A DNA stretch of 16,139 bases. It comes from an uncultured Alphaproteobacteria bacterium. GTDB lineage: Bacteria; Pseudomonadota; Alphaproteobacteria; RF32; CAG-239. Shown here one piece after another: positions 1 to 6,922 of the stretch (within the stretch, counting starts at the first letter, position 1; every line of letters starts with the position of its first letter). The DNA is taken from NCBI GenBank assembly GCA_900540425.1, contig UQFU01000032.1, positions 1-16,139 of the forward strand, given 5' to 3'. Below the pieces are notes generated by a model. That model was given only the letters and a program-made list of their open reading frames with translations, had not been told where the DNA came from and did no database searches. The translations under genes were made by a program, and so were the position numbers.

Positions 1-2
1 GC

Positions 3-662
3 ATCGCGAGTGTCATCGCCGAGGGCGCGGACGGCGTGCGCGCGGAAATTCCGTGCGACGCGGTCTTCTCCAGCATGCCCATCAAAGACCTGGCCGAGGC
101 TATGCCCGGCATGCCGGAGGATGTGAAGGCCGTCGCCGCCGCCCTGCCGGCCATCGGCAAGCTCGGCAGCGATCCCTACCTGCAGTCCGACCTGTTTCTG
201 GCCGGGCGCCTGCTTGACAAATGGGAAAACGACAACGGGCAAGGCATTCCGCTGCCGATATTGAAAGACCTGGTCAACCCGTGTTCGCGGCTGGTCCAAA
301 AATTCCGCCTTCTCGGGCGCGAAAATGAACTGTCCGCCATTGTTGCCGAACAAGGATTCAGCACAACAGAGTGGGGCTATACCTGCGATAAGGCCGTTCG
401 TGCTTATCGAACTTCGCAAATGTCCTCTTCCACCGCAATGGCGCTGGCCTCCTACCGCCGCAACCTCCAAAAGCCTTTTCTCAAGGACTTGTCGCCCAAG
501 CTCGCCGAACAGCAGGAAATCATTATGCAAAGCGTTATCGAAATGTACAATGCCCCGCTTAGCGATACGCTCGAAGCCCGGAAAATCAGGCCGGAACTCG
601 AAAAAACTTTTCGCCAAAGCGGCGGACAGATTATCGGCGTTCCCATAGACATTATGGAGTAA
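3..662 (+). CDS. Partial hypothetical protein, possibly chimeric at its 5' end
   Basis: The frame is open from base 3 with no start in the window, so the gene is cut off on the left; it ends at the TAA at 660-662. The first ~50 codons read like an FAD-dependent amine-oxidase-type oxidoreductase, with the run VFSSMPIKDL followed by a stretch ending AALP, after which that family normally continues with YRDF. Here it continues AIGKLGSDPYLQ, and the remaining ~165 residues (soluble, mainly helical, charged, no signal peptide or membrane segment) match nothing I recognise. GC falls from 72 % (bases 1-60 and 121-180) to 52 % (301-360). Either the gene is a real but unknown protein or the contig start is a chimera of two genomes. 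It is followed by 130 bases carrying the rpoZ promoter, so it is probably not in the rpoZ operon. Confidence 0.5.
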   Translation: MASVIAEGADGVRAEIPCDAVFSSMPIKDLAEAMPGMPEDVKAVAAALPAIGKLGSDPYLQSDLFLAGRLLDKWENDNGQGIPLPILKDLVNPCSRLVQKFRLLGRENELSAIVAEQGFSTTEWGYTCDKAVRAYRTSQMSSSTAMALASYRRNLQKPFLKDLSPKLAEQQEIIMQSVIEMYNAPLSDTLEARKIRPELEKTFRQSGGQIIGVPIDIME

Positions 663-707
663 TCCTTAGGAAACTCGCAATATTTCGGACGGAGTTTCAC
701 TTTTCTA

Positions 708-736
708 TTGCAATTCCCGCGGAATATGTTTATACA
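708..736 (+). promoter_or_regulatory. Sigma-70-type promoter of rpoZ
   Basis: TTGCAA (708-713) and TATACA (731-736) are separated by exactly 17 bases. This is the only convincing promoter in the gap before rpoZ and would start transcription near 743, giving a leader of about 53 bases. It probably serves rpoZ, rsh, the DUF2062 gene and acpS. The -35 and -10 assignment is by eye. Confidence 0.55.
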
Positions 737-795
737 ATGGAAGCAACAGAGTTTTTAAATGATTTAAATCAGAAAAATGTTAAGGTGAAAAAGAA

Positions 796-1275
796 ATGGC
801 ACGTGTTACTGTTGAAGATTGTATCGATAAAATTCCCAACCGCTATGAATTATTGATGGTTGCCGCCCAGCGCGCAAAAGACATCAGCGCCGGTTCTCCG
901 ATTACGCTGCCTCGCGACAATGACAAAAACCCGGTCATTGCCCTCCGCGAAATTGCCGAAGAAACTGTCAGCATTGAAGAATTGCAAAAATCTCTGGTTA
1001 TGGGGCTGCAAAAATATGTAGAAGTTGAAGAACCGGAAGAAGAAGAACTCGAAATTATGGCTGCCGAAAAAGAACTGGTTGACCTTGACGAGCAGTTTAA
1101 CGGTCTCTTGCTTGACAATGAGCTGAACGACAGTATGCAGGTTGTCGACGATGACGACGGTCTGGATCTGGAGGCAGATGCGGACGTTGCCGCCGACGAC
1201 GATGACCTTCAGCTTGACGATTCGTTGGATATGGGTGTTGACATTGACGAAGATTTCGACGATATTGAAGAATAG
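796..1275 (+). CDS. rpoZ: DNA-directed RNA polymerase omega subunit with long acidic tail
   Basis: Omega is the small subunit that helps beta-prime fold and assemble into RNA polymerase and contributes to the (p)ppGpp-binding site in proteobacteria. Residues 1-70 carry the family pattern: MARVTVEDC, then [18 protein letters not shown], then [15 protein letters not shown]. The start ATG follows AAGGTG at 783-788. The protein is 159 residues, much longer than the ~90 of E. coli and longer than usual for Alphaproteobacteria. The excess is a tail (residues 76-159) in which I count 39 Asp/Glu and a single Lys, probably disordered. The next gene, rsh, begins 47 bases downstream with no terminator, so omega and the (p)ppGpp enzyme are co-transcribed, the classic rpoZ-rsh/spoT pairing. 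Confidence 0.93.
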   Translation: MARVTVEDCIDKIPNRYELLMVAAQRAKDISAGSPITLPRDNDKNPVIALREIAEETVSIEELQKSLVMGLQKYVEVEEPEEEELEIMAAEKELVDLDEQFNGLLLDNELNDSMQVVDDDDGLDLEADADVAADDDDLQLDDSLDMGVDIDEDFDDIEE

Positions 1276-1322
1276 GTAATTTTTCAATTCAGCGTTTCGT
1301 GGCGAAACAAGGCCGGAATCAG

Positions 1323-3467
1323 ATGTTAAGACAATATGAACTGGTAGATTTAGTAAAATCTTATGATAAAGATGCCGACGAAGATGCATTAAACCGTGCT
1401 TACGTTTTCGCCATGAAAAAACACGGCGCCCAATTACGGGCTTCCGGCGACCCCTACTATTCGCATCCGGTGGAAGTTGCCGGTATCCTGACCAAATTCA
1501 AACTCGATTCGGCTTCTATTATTGCCGGCTTGCTGCATGACACGGTCGAAGACACCGACACCACGGTCGAAGAAGTCAAAAACCTGTTTGGCGAACAGGT
1601 GGCTCAACTGGTCGACGGCCTGACCAAACTGGCCATGATTGAACAAAAATCCGCCGATAAAAAACAAGCTGAAAATTTTCGCAAGCTGCTGCTTGCCATG
1701 TCGGAAGACATCAGGGTTCTCTTGATTAAGCTGGCAGACCGCCTGCACAACATGAGAACCCTTCATTTTTTGAAAAAACCCGAAAAACGGATGCGCATTG
1801 CCAAAGAAACCTTGGACATTTATGCGCCTCTGGCCGAACGCATCGGCATGCAGGAAGTCAAAAGCGAACTGGAAGAAATCGCCTTTGCCGAGCTGCATAA
1901 AGAAGCCCACGATTCTATCGTCGCCCGCCTGAATTTTCTGCGCGAACAGGGCAATAACCTGGTACCCAAAATCATTTCCCAGCTTGAGCAGGACATGAAA
2001 GACAACGGCATCAAAGCCACTATCAGCGGCCGGGAAAAAACGCCCTATTCCATCTGGCGCAAAATGCAGCAAAAAAACGCTTCGTTTGAACAACTCTCCG
2101 ATATTATGGCATTCCGTATCTGCGTTGACGACATCGCCTCCTGTTATCAGGCTTTGGGGGTGGTTCACAGCAAGTACCATATGGTGCCGCGTCGTTTCAA
2201 GGACTATATATCTACCCCCAAGCCAAATGGCTACCAGTCAATCCACACCGGTGTCATCGGACCGGAAAACACCCGGATTGAAATTCAGATTCGCACCAGA
2301 GAAATGCATGAAATCGCCGAAAAAGGCGTTGCCGCGCACTGGGCTTACAAACAGGGCGAAAAAGCCGTCGGCAAAAACTTCCGCTGGATTCGCGAACTGC
2401 TCGAAATTTTGGAACAGGCATCCAACCCCGAAGAATTTTTGGAAAACACCAAACTTGAAATGTATAATGACCAGGTTTTCTGTTTTACGCCCAAAGGTGA
2501 CTTGATCGGCCTGCCGTTGAACTCCACGCCGGTCGACTTTGCCTACGCAGTACACTCAACGGTCGGGGACACCTGTGTCGGCGCCAAAATTAACGGCGAA
2601 ATCAGGCCGCTGCGAACAATCCTGCAAAACGGCGACCAAGTCGATATCCTGACTTCCAAAGCCCAACACCCTTCCACCGAATGGGAACGCTTTGTCGTTA
2701 CCGGTAAAGCCAAAGCCGCTATCCGCCGCTATGTCCGCGCCCACAAACGGGAACAGTTCATCACGCTCGGACAACAGATTTTGGAGCGGACATTTAAAGG
2801 CGAAAACCTTGAATTTTCGGAAAAGGGCCTCGTTAATGTTATGCCAAACTTTGAAGCGGAATCAGTCGACGACATCTACGCCAAAGTCGGCGAAGGCCTG
2901 GTTACCGGCTGGGACGTGCTGAAAGCCGTTTACCCGGGCTACAAACAGTCTAAGCTCGGCCGCGTAGTCAAATCGCTAAAAGTTCCGAGCTTCAAGTCCA
3001 AAAAAGACAAGAAAGGCGAACCGCTCAAAATCAAAGGCCTTATACCCGGCATGGCCGTTCATTTTGCCGGCTGCTGCCATCCTCTGCCGGGCGACCGCAT
3101 TGTCGGCATCGTCACAACCGGAAAAGGAGTTGCCGTTCATACGATTGACTGCAAATTGTTAGAAAAATTTGCCAACGAACCGGAGCGCTGGCTGGATATT
3201 GCCTGGGGAGACGACGCCGACGACAGTCCGCATATCGGCCGCCTGAAAATCATGCTCAATAACGAACCCGGGTCGCTGGGCGAGCTTTCTAACCTGGTCG
3301 CCCGCAACAACGGCAATATTGCCAACTTGAATATCGTCTACCGAACGATTAGTTATTTTGAGTTGCTGGTAGATATTGAAGTCAAAGACCTCAAACACCT
3401 GACGGACATTATTGCGGCTCTCAAAGCCAGCAAAGTTGTCAGTTACGTGTCCCGTTCAACCCAATAA
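1323..3467 (+). CDS. rsh: Bifunctional (p)ppGpp synthetase/hydrolase (RelA/SpoT homologue)
   Basis: Long RSH enzyme that makes and degrades the stringent-response alarmone (p)ppGpp. With the ATG at 1323 it has 714 residues. The hydrolase domain appears intact: R39, H48, the HD pair 72-73 within HDTVEDT, and D139/N143 in LADRLHNMRT. The synthetase domain has KTPYSIWRKM and the RFKD motif at 291-294; RXKD (rather than EXDD) is typical of bifunctional enzymes. Then come EIQIRT, a TGS domain (from about 385), a Zn-finger-like region with Cys-Cys at 584-585, and a C-terminal ACT domain. A GTG at 1299 would add eight residues, but it has no ribosome-binding site, whereas AAGG/GGA lies before 1323 and relatives begin with a similar MxRQYELV. 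All regulatory domains are present, so ribosome-linked control is expected. Confidence 0.93.
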   Translation: MLRQYELVDLVKSYDKDADEDALNRAYVFAMKKHGAQLRASGDPYYSHPVEVAGILTKFKLDSASIIAGLLHDTVEDTDTTVEEVKNLFGEQVAQLVDGLTKLAMIEQKSADKKQAENFRKLLLAMSEDIRVLLIKLADRLHNMRTLHFLKKPEKRMRIAKETLDIYAPLAERIGMQEVKSELEEIAFAELHKEAHDSIVARLNFLREQGNNLVPKIISQLEQDMKDNGIKATISGREKTPYSIWRKMQQKNASFEQLSDIMAFRICVDDIASCYQALGVVHSKYHMVPRRFKDYISTPKPNGYQSIHTGVIGPENTRIEIQIRTREMHEIAEKGVAAHWAYKQGEKAVGKNFRWIRELLEILEQASNPEEFLENTKLEMYNDQVFCFTPKGDLIGLPLNSTPVDFAYAVHSTVGDTCVGAKINGEIRPLRTILQNGDQVDILTSKAQHPSTEWERFVVTGKAKAAIRRYVRAHKREQFITLGQQILERTFKGENLEFSEKGLVNVMPNFEAESVDDIYAKVGEGLVTGWDVLKAVYPGYKQSKLGRVVKSLKVPSFKSKKDKKGEPLKIKGLIPGMAVHFAGCCHPLPGDRIVGIVTTGKGVAVHTIDCKLLEKFANEPERWLDIAWGDDADDSPHIGRLKIMLNNEPGSLGELSNLVARNNGNIANLNIVYRTISYFELLVDIEVKDLKHLTDIIAALKASKVVSYVSRSTQ

Positions 3468-3515
3468 CTTCGGAACTGCCGCAACAGACTTGTTCAACTG
3501 TTGGGGAGCCCCGCT

Positions 3516-4001
3516 TTGTTTACAAAACAGCCTTCAAAATCCGCCTCTTACTGGAATTCCTTTCTGTTACGCCTGAAAAAGCTGCAAGGAACGCCGCAAA
3601 GCATTGCCGTCGGCGTTGCCTGCGGCGTTGCCATATCCTTTACGCCCTTCGTCGGATTTCACATGCTGCTGGCAGCCGGTTCGGCTTGGCTTCTCGGCGG
3701 CAGCATTATCGCCAGCGCCTTGGGAACCGTCATCGGCAATCCCTGGACCTTTCCGTTTATTTGGGCTGCGGTCTTGTATACCGGACGCCTGATTCTCAAA
3801 AGCGAACATCTCCCGGAACATACCGATTTTGAGGCTTTCTTTGCCCAGGCCTGGCAGGCCGTCAAAAATCTGAATATGGATGCCTTTGTCCACGACATCT
3901 GGCCGATTTTGTGGCCGATGATCGTCGGCTGTATCCCTTTTTACATTATTTTCTGGATTTTAAGTTATTTTCTGGTAAAACATAGCTTAAACAACCAATA
4001 A
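3516..4001 (+). CDS. DUF2062 family inner-membrane protein
   Basis: Small integral membrane protein of the DUF2062 family, function unknown. The diagnostic stretch is present: GTPQSIAVGVACGVAISFTP, a further hydrophobic helix, then GTVIGNPWTFPFIW. A last hydrophobic segment near the C-terminus (around WPMIVGCIPFYIIFWILSYF) is followed by a basic end. I chose TTG at 3516 (161 residues) because GGGGAG at 3503-3508 lies seven bases before it. A TTG at 3501 is in frame (166 residues) but lacks a ribosome-binding site. The gene lies 48 bases after rsh and 17 bases before acpS, an order common in Alphaproteobacteria, so it is very likely co-transcribed. pdxJ, often found at this point, is absent. 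Confidence 0.85.
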   Translation: MFTKQPSKSASYWNSFLLRLKKLQGTPQSIAVGVACGVAISFTPFVGFHMLLAAGSAWLLGGSIIASALGTVIGNPWTFPFIWAAVLYTGRLILKSEHLPEHTDFEAFFAQAWQAVKNLNMDAFVHDIWPILWPMIVGCIPFYIIFWILSYFLVKHSLNNQ

Positions 4002-4018
4002 CCGACAGGACCAAAAAA

Positions 4019-4423
4019 ATGATTATCGGAATAGGCAGCGACCTCTGCAATATTTGCCGGATTGAAAAAATAATCCAACAACGCCCCGCCGCATTTATGC
4101 GCCGCATATTTTCTCCCGCCGAACAGCAGGAAATGCAGCGCCGGCAGCATATCTCCCCGCGTGAATACGCCTGCATGGCAGCCAAACGCTTTGCCGCCAA
4201 GGAGGCCTGCTCCAAGGCGCTTGGCACCGGCCTTGCTTCCGGAACTTTCTGGAAAGACATGCAAATAACCCGCCTCTCCTCGGGAAAACCACAGCTCCAA
4301 ATCAGCGGCGGCGCCTTGGACAATCTGCAAAAACAAATCGGAGAAAAAAGCTTTGCCGTCCACCTGACCATGACTGACGACTATCCCTGGGCCCAGGCAT
4401 TTGTAATTATTGAAACAATATGA
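4019..4423 (+). CDS. acpS: Holo-[acyl-carrier-protein] synthase
   Basis: AcpS moves the 4'-phosphopantetheine arm of coenzyme A onto a serine of acyl carrier protein, switching on fatty-acid and lipid A synthesis. The two Mg-binding signatures are visible: IIGIGSDLCNICRIEKI at the N-terminus (Asp8) and RFAAKEACSKALGTG in the middle (Glu62 in FAAKEA). The length of 134 residues is normal for the trimeric bacterial AcpS family. The ATG at 4019 follows a GACAGGA ribosome-binding site. It closes the rpoZ-led gene group; a separate promoter begins about 20 bases after its stop, before lepB, and the acpS-lepB adjacency is conserved in Alphaproteobacteria. Confidence 0.93.
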   Translation: MIIGIGSDLCNICRIEKIIQQRPAAFMRRIFSPAEQQEMQRRQHISPREYACMAAKRFAAKEACSKALGTGLASGTFWKDMQITRLSSGKPQLQISGGALDNLQKQIGEKSFAVHLTMTDDYPWAQAFVIIETI

Positions 4424-4443
4424 GAGCAACTGCTCCTTTTGTA

Positions 4444-4471
4444 TTGATATAAAAAAAATATTGTTTATGAT
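4444..4471 (+). promoter_or_regulatory. Probable promoter of lepB-rnc-era
   Basis: TTGATA (4444-4449), a 16-base spacer that is almost all A/T, and TATGAT (4466-4471) together make a good sigma-70-type promoter. Transcription would start near 4478 and give a leader of about 57 bases before lepB. The gap between acpS and lepB is otherwise extremely AT-rich. Assignment by eye. Confidence 0.5.
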
Positions 4472-4534
4472 GAGCATGTCTATAAAAAAATAACTATATA
4501 ACAAAACAAATTTAACGCCGAAAGAAGAAGTTTG

Positions 4535-5263
4535 ATGGAAAAAGACGAAAGCATATTAGACACATTCAAAACAATAATCTACGCGATTGTAATTGCGATA
4601 CTCATTCGCACTTTTCTGTTTGAGCCGTTCAAGATTCCGTCCGGTTCAATGTATCCGACGCTTTATGTCGGCGATTTCCTGTTTGTGTCAAAATATACTT
4701 ACGGCTATTCCAAACATTCCCTGCCTTTCAGCCTGCCGTTGATAAAAGGTCGCGTTTGGGCAGACGAACCGCAACGCGGCGATGTTGTCGTTTTCAAATT
4801 TCCGCAGGACAACAAAACCGATTTCATCAAACGCATTGTCGGCCTCCCCGGCGACAAAATCAAAATGGAAAACGGCCGTCTGTACATCAACGGAAAAATG
4901 GTTGAACGCGAAAAAATTGAAGACTTCGTCAATCGCGACGACAAGGGCAACGCCGAACGCTACCGCCAATATATTGAAACCCTGCCCGGCGGCGTCAAAC
5001 ACCATATTCTGGAACTCTCCGACCGCGAACCTTCTGACAATATGGTCGAGGTAACTGTTCCGCAAGGCAACTATTTTGTTATGGGCGACAACCGTGACCG
5101 CTCTGACGACAGCCGTGTCAACGTCGGTTTTGTCCCCTTCGAGAACTTGGTCGGCAAAGCCCGCATCATCTTTTTCTCGCACAACACCGACGATGCCTGG
5201 TACAAACCCTGGGCCTGGCCGAAAAAAATCCGTTTTTCCAGAATGTTCAACCAAATAAAATAA
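4535..5263 (+). CDS. lepB: Signal peptidase I
   Basis: Membrane-anchored serine protease that cuts signal peptides from exported proteins on the outer face of the inner membrane. With ATG 4535 it has 242 residues. One N-terminal membrane segment (about residues 10-28) is followed by box B, IPSGSMYPTL, with the nucleophile Ser38. Box D, DFIKRIVGLPGDKI, carries the general base Lys99, and box E, GDNRDRSDDSR, lies near the C-terminus. The Ser/Lys dyad is therefore intact. A TTG at 4532 directly before the ATG is in frame, but the ATG with AGAAG at 4525-4529 is preferred. Only one transmembrane helix is seen, as is usual in Alphaproteobacteria. rnc starts four bases after the stop, so translation is probably coupled. 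Confidence 0.95.
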   Translation: MEKDESILDTFKTIIYAIVIAILIRTFLFEPFKIPSGSMYPTLYVGDFLFVSKYTYGYSKHSLPFSLPLIKGRVWADEPQRGDVVVFKFPQDNKTDFIKRIVGLPGDKIKMENGRLYINGKMVEREKIEDFVNRDDKGNAERYRQYIETLPGGVKHHILELSDREPSDNMVEVTVPQGNYFVMGDNRDRSDDSRVNVGFVPFENLVGKARIIFFSHNTDDAWYKPWAWPKKIRFSRMFNQIK

Positions 5264-5267
5264 ACTC

Positions 5268-5927
5268 ATGTTCGAAGAATTACAAAATATTATCAAATAC
5301 CGGTTCAAAAATCAAAGCCTGCTGCGTCAGGCTTTGACTCACAGCAGCCATTCAATTAAAATTGGCGAAAATTATGAGCGCCTGGAGTTTTTGGGCGACC
5401 GCGTCCTGGGATTAAGCATTGCCGCCCTGCTCTACCGGGCTTTTCCCAAAGAACCGGAAGGCAGTCTGTCGCCGCGCTTTGTCGGACTGGTCTGTCGGGA
5501 AACCGTTGCCGCCATGGCTAAAAACCTTCACCTGGACAGATACATGATTGTCGGTTCGGAAGACATCCGCGAAAATGAAAACGTTTTGTGCGACGTCTGC
5601 GAAGCCCTCATCGGCGCCATTTTCATCGACAGCGACTGTGAAACGGCTGTTGACTTTGTCAACGAACATTGGAAAGAACTCATTGATAAGAACGTAGCCC
5701 CGCCCAAAGATGCCAAAACCAAACTTCAGGAAGTTTCCTGCAGCAAAAACCTCGGCCTTCCGCAATATCGCATAGAAAGCCGGGAAGGAAGCGAACATGA
5801 GCCGCTTTTCCATGTTTCTGCACATCTTAGCAACGGCCTGCAAACCATAGGCAGCGGCCGCAGCAAAAAGCTGGCCGAACAGGCCGCGGCAGCCGCTATG
5901 TTGGAGCGAATTGGGCATGACGGCTAA
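5268..5927 (+). CDS. rnc: Ribonuclease III
   Basis: Double-strand-specific endoribonuclease that processes rRNA precursors and structured mRNAs as a Mg-dependent dimer. Of its 219 residues, the N-terminal nuclease domain holds the signature ERLEFLGDRVLGL (Glu40, Asp44) and the second acidic pair in CDVCEALIGAIFID (Asp109, Glu112). The C-terminal double-stranded-RNA-binding domain (from about 148) reads DAKTKLQE, then EHEPLFHV, then GSGRSKKLAEQAAAAAML. All four catalytic acids are present. The ATG lies four bases after the lepB stop, and the 3' end overlaps era by 11 bases, the standard lepB-rnc-era arrangement. Confidence 0.95.
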   Translation: MFEELQNIIKYRFKNQSLLRQALTHSSHSIKIGENYERLEFLGDRVLGLSIAALLYRAFPKEPEGSLSPRFVGLVCRETVAAMAKNLHLDRYMIVGSEDIRENENVLCDVCEALIGAIFIDSDCETAVDFVNEHWKELIDKNVAPPKDAKTKLQEVSCSKNLGLPQYRIESREGSEHEPLFHVSAHLSNGLQTIGSGRSKKLAEQAAAAAMLERIGHDG

Positions 5928-6834
5928 ATCCGAAGAAAATCTGCCGACGCGTTGCGGCTTCGTTGCCCTCATCGGAGCACCGAATGCCGGAAAGTCCACA
6001 ATCACCAACGACTTTGTCGGTTCCAAGGTGTCTATCGTGTCGCCCAAAGTGCAAACGACCCGTTCTTTGGTCCGCGGCATTGGAATTTTTGAAAATACTC
6101 AGATCATATTCATTGACACCCCGGGAATTTTCAAACCCAAACGGCGATTGGATCGCGCAATGGTAGCCTCGTCCTGGAGCGGCGTTACCGATGCCGACAT
6201 AACGGTTTTGGTCGTTGACGCCAAACGCGGATTTGACCATGAAACCAGAGCCATCATCGATCAGCTTAACAAAAACAAACAAAACGCCGTCCTCCTGATT
6301 AATAAGGTCGACTTGGTTGCCAAAGAAAAACTGCTTGCTCTGAGCGCAGAATTAAACCGCTATGGAAATTTCGCCGAAACGTTTTTTGTTTCCGCAACAA
6401 CCCGGCAATACCTTGACGATTTTTACCGCTATCTGGCCGAACAGCTGCCTGTCAGTCCCTGGTTTTATCCCGAAGATCAGATTTCAGACATGCCGCTGCG
6501 CATTCTGGCGGCAGAAATCACCCGCGAAAAATTGTTTCTCTGCCTGCATCAGGAACTTCCCTACGCCCTTACCGTCGAAACCGAATTATGGGAACGCCGC
6601 GACGACAACTCGGTTCGCTGCGAACAAACCATTTATGTTGAACGGGACAACCAAAAGGTCATCGTTCTCGGCAAAGGCGGCAGCATGATAAAGAAAATCG
6701 GGCAAATGGCCCGCCGGGAATTGGAAGAATTGCTTGAATGCAAAATTCACCTCTTCCTTTTTGTAAAAGTGCGCGAAAACTGGATCAACGACCCCGCGCG
6801 CTACAAAGATCTGCAGCTCAATTTCAACGCCTGA
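5917..6834 (+). CDS. era: GTPase Era
   Basis: Essential GTPase that binds the 3' end of 16S rRNA and helps 30S subunit maturation. With ATG 5917 it has 305 residues. GTPase motifs are G1 GAPNAGKST (20-28), G3 DTPG (67-70) and G4 NKVD (129-132). The C-terminal KH domain contains VIVLGKGGSMIKKIG and then a helix with RRELEELLECKIHLFLFVKV. A TTG at 5911 would add two residues but would sit only four bases after the GGAG at 5903-5906, whereas the ATG has a ten-base spacing. The start overlaps the end of rnc by 11 bases, implying translational coupling. recO, which often follows era in Proteobacteria, is not present; an unrelated gene follows. Confidence 0.95.
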   Translation: MTAKSEENLPTRCGFVALIGAPNAGKSTITNDFVGSKVSIVSPKVQTTRSLVRGIGIFENTQIIFIDTPGIFKPKRRLDRAMVASSWSGVTDADITVLVVDAKRGFDHETRAIIDQLNKNKQNAVLLINKVDLVAKEKLLALSAELNRYGNFAETFFVSATTRQYLDDFYRYLAEQLPVSPWFYPEDQISDMPLRILAAEITREKLFLCLHQELPYALTVETELWERRDDNSVRCEQTIYVERDNQKVIVLGKGGSMIKKIGQMARRELEELLECKIHLFLFVKVRENWINDPARYKDLQLNFNA

Positions 6835-6844
6835 CCGTTTTTGC

Positions 6845-6873
6845 TTGATTCCACGCCTCTGTTGTGCTACACA
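6845..6873 (+). promoter_or_regulatory. Possible extended -10 promoter for the 539-residue gene
   Basis: TTGATT (6845-6850), a 17-base spacer, and TACACA (6868-6873) preceded by TG at 6865-6866 form a plausible extended -10 promoter just after era. The -10 hexamer itself matches the consensus at only three positions, so this is tentative. No terminator is visible after era, so read-through is also possible. Confidence 0.3.
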
Positions 6874-6922
6874 AAATTTCAAAATAAAATAATTATATCG
6901 TTTAATTAAAATAACTATCATT

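Noticed and set aside
850..2180. Long minus-strand frames opposite rpoZ and rsh (179 and 248 codons)
   Set aside because: Both are antisense to genes with complete family signatures, have low-complexity translations and lack ribosome-binding sites.
3482..3503. Hairpin CAACAG/CTGTTG between rsh and the DUF2062 gene as a terminator
   Set aside because: It has a ten-base loop, no T-run follows, and the downstream ribosome-binding site begins immediately, so it does not look like a terminator.
4424..4440. Terminator after acpS (GAGC-AACT-GCTC then CTTTTG)
   Set aside because: The stem has only four pairs with a poor T-run; it is too weak to call, so acpS-lepB read-through remains possible.
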